Assembly (NCBI GenBank): GCA_033060915.1
Contig: CM065378.1
Coordinates: 9,184,001 to 9,248,000, forward strand
Length of the DNA: 64,000 bases
Origin: Euryodendron excelsum
Taxonomy: Eukaryota; Streptophyta; Magnoliopsida; Ericales; Pentaphylacaceae
Reading direction: 5' to 3'
Shown: positions 61,675-64,000 of the stretch, one piece after another
Position numbering within the stretch: the stretch's first letter is position 1
How the letters are laid out: each line of letters opens with the position of its first letter
Notes under the pieces: model-generated
Database searches by the model: none
Told to the model about the DNA's origin: nothing
The model's input: the letters and a program-made list of their open reading frames with translations, nothing else
Translations under genes and position numbers: made by a program

Positions 61675-64000
61675 ATGGCAACTGTTGCAGCAGGAGGAGG
61701 AGTGAAGCTCCACGCCATCAACCCAAAACCACCATCTCCCTTCTTGGGCAAGAAGCTTAAACTCAGACCCTCCTCGGGATTCACTTCGCTTTGCAAACTC
61801 GACATCTCAAGGTCAAAATCACTGGTAGTTTACGCCTCTGGAAGTGAATTAGTCGGTTTTGCTCATGACCTCTTTGTGGGTGTTGGAGTGGGACTTCCTT
61901 GCACTGTAATGGAGTGTGGTGATATAATCTACAGAAGCACGCTACCCAGATCGAACGCCATCACGCTTACGGTTCCTGGAGTGATGCTAGCGCTGGGTGC
62001 AGTTTCCTACCTCTGGGCTACCCCTGGTGTGGCCCCTGGCTTTTGGGACATGTTTGTTCTTGCTTTTGTTGAAAGAATATTTAGACCCACTTACAGGAAG
62101 GTGTGTGAATTACAATTGCTTGTGGTTTAGCGGTTTTTTTTTTAATTTTATTATTTGATTTTGTTGTGGATGATGTGTTTTTTGGGTTTTGTGTGTAATG
62201 ACAGGATGATTTTGTTTTGGGGAAGAAGTTGGGTGAGGGAGCTTTTGGTGTGGTGTATAGAGTTTCACTGGCCAAGAAGCCCTCTCCAAAGGTACATGTG
62301 TTCTGTTTGGTGAAATTCCGCTATGAGATTCTAGTATTTACTTGTGCTTGCTGTTCTTGGTCTATTTACCAATTGTATGAATTAACCCTGTTGTGTGTAA
62401 CAAGGAAAAGTTTTATTTGGTCATGTATATGTTTGAATTATTTATCGGCCACACAAACATTTGGTTATCGGCTTGTTGTTTCAATTCGTCATTTTTTTGT
62501 ATGATCAAAGAAAATAAAGCTCATCTTTTTCAAGAATATTGTATGGGATCTTTAATTGCAGCTTATGCCAAACCAAAAAAAAAAAAACGTGGAGCTTATG
62601 CCCCTAAAACTAAGTTTAGAATTTCCCAGGTATAATAATGTATGGTTTTTGTTGTTTTCTAGAAAGAAGGTGATTTAGTGTTGAAAAAGGCTACTGAATA
62701 TGGTGCTGTCGAGATCTGGATGAATGAACGCGTGCGAAGGGCTTGTGCGAATAGCTGTGCTGATTTTGTGTATGGCTTTCTTGAGGTGGTGTTCATGTAT
62801 TTCTAGTCGTACTACAGTATGAATTAGGGGTATCTTAATCTCAATAAATTTAGAATTAGCTTTGACTCCTATTGTTATTCATTTTGAGGTTTCTGATTAA
62901 AATTATTCTGCCAAATCATTTCAGAGTTCTTCAAAGAAAGGAGCTGAATATTGGCTTATATGGCGGTTTGAAGGGGAAGTGACCCTGTCAGATTTGATGC
63001 TGAGTAAAGATTTCCCCTACAATGTTAGTGCTTTCTCTTGTCAGCATTTTGAAATCATAGCAATCTCAGATACTCATCTCTACTTTGGAATTATGTGATG
63101 TCTTTGCTGAGAATAAAGTCTTTTGTTCCTGTTATTGTATGTGCACAATGATCTTTACACCTTCTCTCTCTCCCTCACTGGTTGGGAGAAAAGGAGTCGT
63201 AAGTTGTAGTGTATGGAGCATTGTTTATCTTCACAAAAATTTAATCTTTCAAGTTGGAAAATAACAAATTTTCTTTTGCCATGGTAACCTTTCTGTTGGG
63301 TAGCTTGGCCATTCATGTGATTGTTTACACTGGCCTTGATCACTATTGAATTGGCATCTTACATAGATGAATGAAGACAGGCACATTGGTGACTTTGCTA
63401 GAAATTCTAGATGCCTTCTCTTCTTGCTGCATTCTCAACATACAGATTTGGTCTTTACATATTTGCAACAAGCTAGGTCCCCTTGTTCTGGTGCAGATAT
63501 CAGATGCAAAACCTGTAAATATTTGGTTTTGTGTATCACGCATTTTGTACTTGGCAATATGTATGAGTGTTTTGGATTATGCGAGTGGTAGCACTGACTT
63601 ATATAGTAAAATGCTTTATAATTTCTATCCTAAACCATAGAAATTGGAGCACCTAAGCATGCAATGTTTCTGTTTTGATGGATCTCTCATATGTTCAGTT
63701 GATCGCCATTCAACAGGTTAGTGCTGTTATCATTGTAGGGTTGTAGGAAAGGAATACTACCAGAATATGAAACAGATTATACTGCATAAATTATTGCCAT
63801 ATCTGTGCACCTGGTTATTTCATTATGCTTTTATAATTGATCCAGAGCTCATCCTGAAAGCTGTATGTGAAATCTCTGAGAGGATTAAACAGGTTTTAGC
63901 ATAGGAGACGTTTTCTTCTTCTTTGTAACGAGGTAATTGAAAAGGAAACTAGTGCATATACACTAGTAATGTTAAGCAGTGCCATAATTCATCAAGAGTG
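61675..64000 (+). CDS. STN7: STN7 thylakoid state-transition protein kinase, 5' part
   Basis: Serine/threonine kinase that phosphorylates LHCII for state transitions (family knowledge). Visible coding exons are 61675-62100, 62205-62291, 62663-62785 and 62925-63023, all joined in phase 0 at GT-AG sites, giving 245 residues. Residues 1 to about 55 look like a chloroplast transit peptide. The luminal redox pair sits in LPCTVMECGD (Cys76 and Cys81), with the same spacing as Arabidopsis Cys65/Cys70. A transmembrane helix lies at about 97-115. The kinase domain starts with KKLGEGAFGVVY (149-160) and the ATP-binding lysine is probably K179 in LVLKK. EYGAVEIWMNERVRRAC and DFVYGFLE are typical STN7 blocks. 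The fourth exon ends at DFPYN; I find no next exon before the edge, so catalytic loop and C-terminus lie outside. An in-frame ATG at 61489 extends into the leader and is unlikely to be the start. Confidence 0.93.

Noticed and set aside
63024..64000. Further STN7 exons before the window edge
   Set aside because: No segment encoding the expected next block (kinase middle and HRD loop) with a good acceptor was found; the intron apparently continues past the edge.

Overview
This window looks like nuclear DNA from a flowering plant, probably a woody eudicot. The evidence is AT-rich, microsatellite-rich intergenic DNA, genes with GT-AG introns, plant-only gene families (AP2-B3 factor, GATL glycosyltransferase, thylakoid kinase STN7) and many plant-type transposable elements. 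The species cannot be fixed from the sequence. No prokaryotic or organellar genes, CRISPR arrays, rRNA or convincing tRNA genes were seen.

Four protein-coding genes can be supported. (1) 4315-5403 (-): an intronless AP2+B3 repressor of the TEMPRANILLO/RAV type. (2) 16168-38699 (-): a receptor-like protein of the RLP4 type. I assembled it from nine exons with GT-AG junctions and consistent phases, giving about 630 residues: signal peptide, malectin-like domain, four short LRRs, one transmembrane helix and a short tail without a kinase. (3) 50788-51831 (+): an intronless GATL-type GT8 glycosyltransferase. (4) 61675 to the right edge (+): the 5' part of the thylakoid kinase STN7, with exons 1-4 visible and the rest beyond the window. 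The four genes have unrelated roles (transcription, cell surface, Golgi wall synthesis, photosynthetic acclimation) and do not form a cluster.

Most of the rest is transposon-derived, and several elements are bounded by target-site duplications (TSDs). A Mutator-type MITE lies at 698-898 with a 9-bp TSD. A 5' truncated LTR retrotransposon (18976-24042) sits antisense in the 8.4-kb last intron of the RLP4-like gene. A 2.6-kb Mutator-like element (27515-30129) in intron 7 carries a nested relative of the first MITE and probably a second nested insertion. A solo LTR lies at 43305-43887 (TSD ACTAT). Purine/pyrimidine-strand-biased foldback elements cluster between 41.3 and 49.9 kb. A Mutator-like element lies at 52506-53451 with an exact 9-bp TSD.

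The most interesting object is the complete-ended LTR element at 55416-60658 (TSD GTATA). It runs on the minus strand. It keeps the end of an integrase next to the primer-binding site, has lost gag, protease and reverse transcriptase, contains a 70-80 bp minisatellite, and carries a degenerate coding region on the opposite strand. This layout resembles Tat-lineage Ty3/gypsy elements that carry an antisense ORF.

Two very long G homopolymers (49 and 56 bases) are conspicuous and may be sequencing artefacts. Gene calls rest on protein-family recognition and hand-checked splice phases; no database search could be run.
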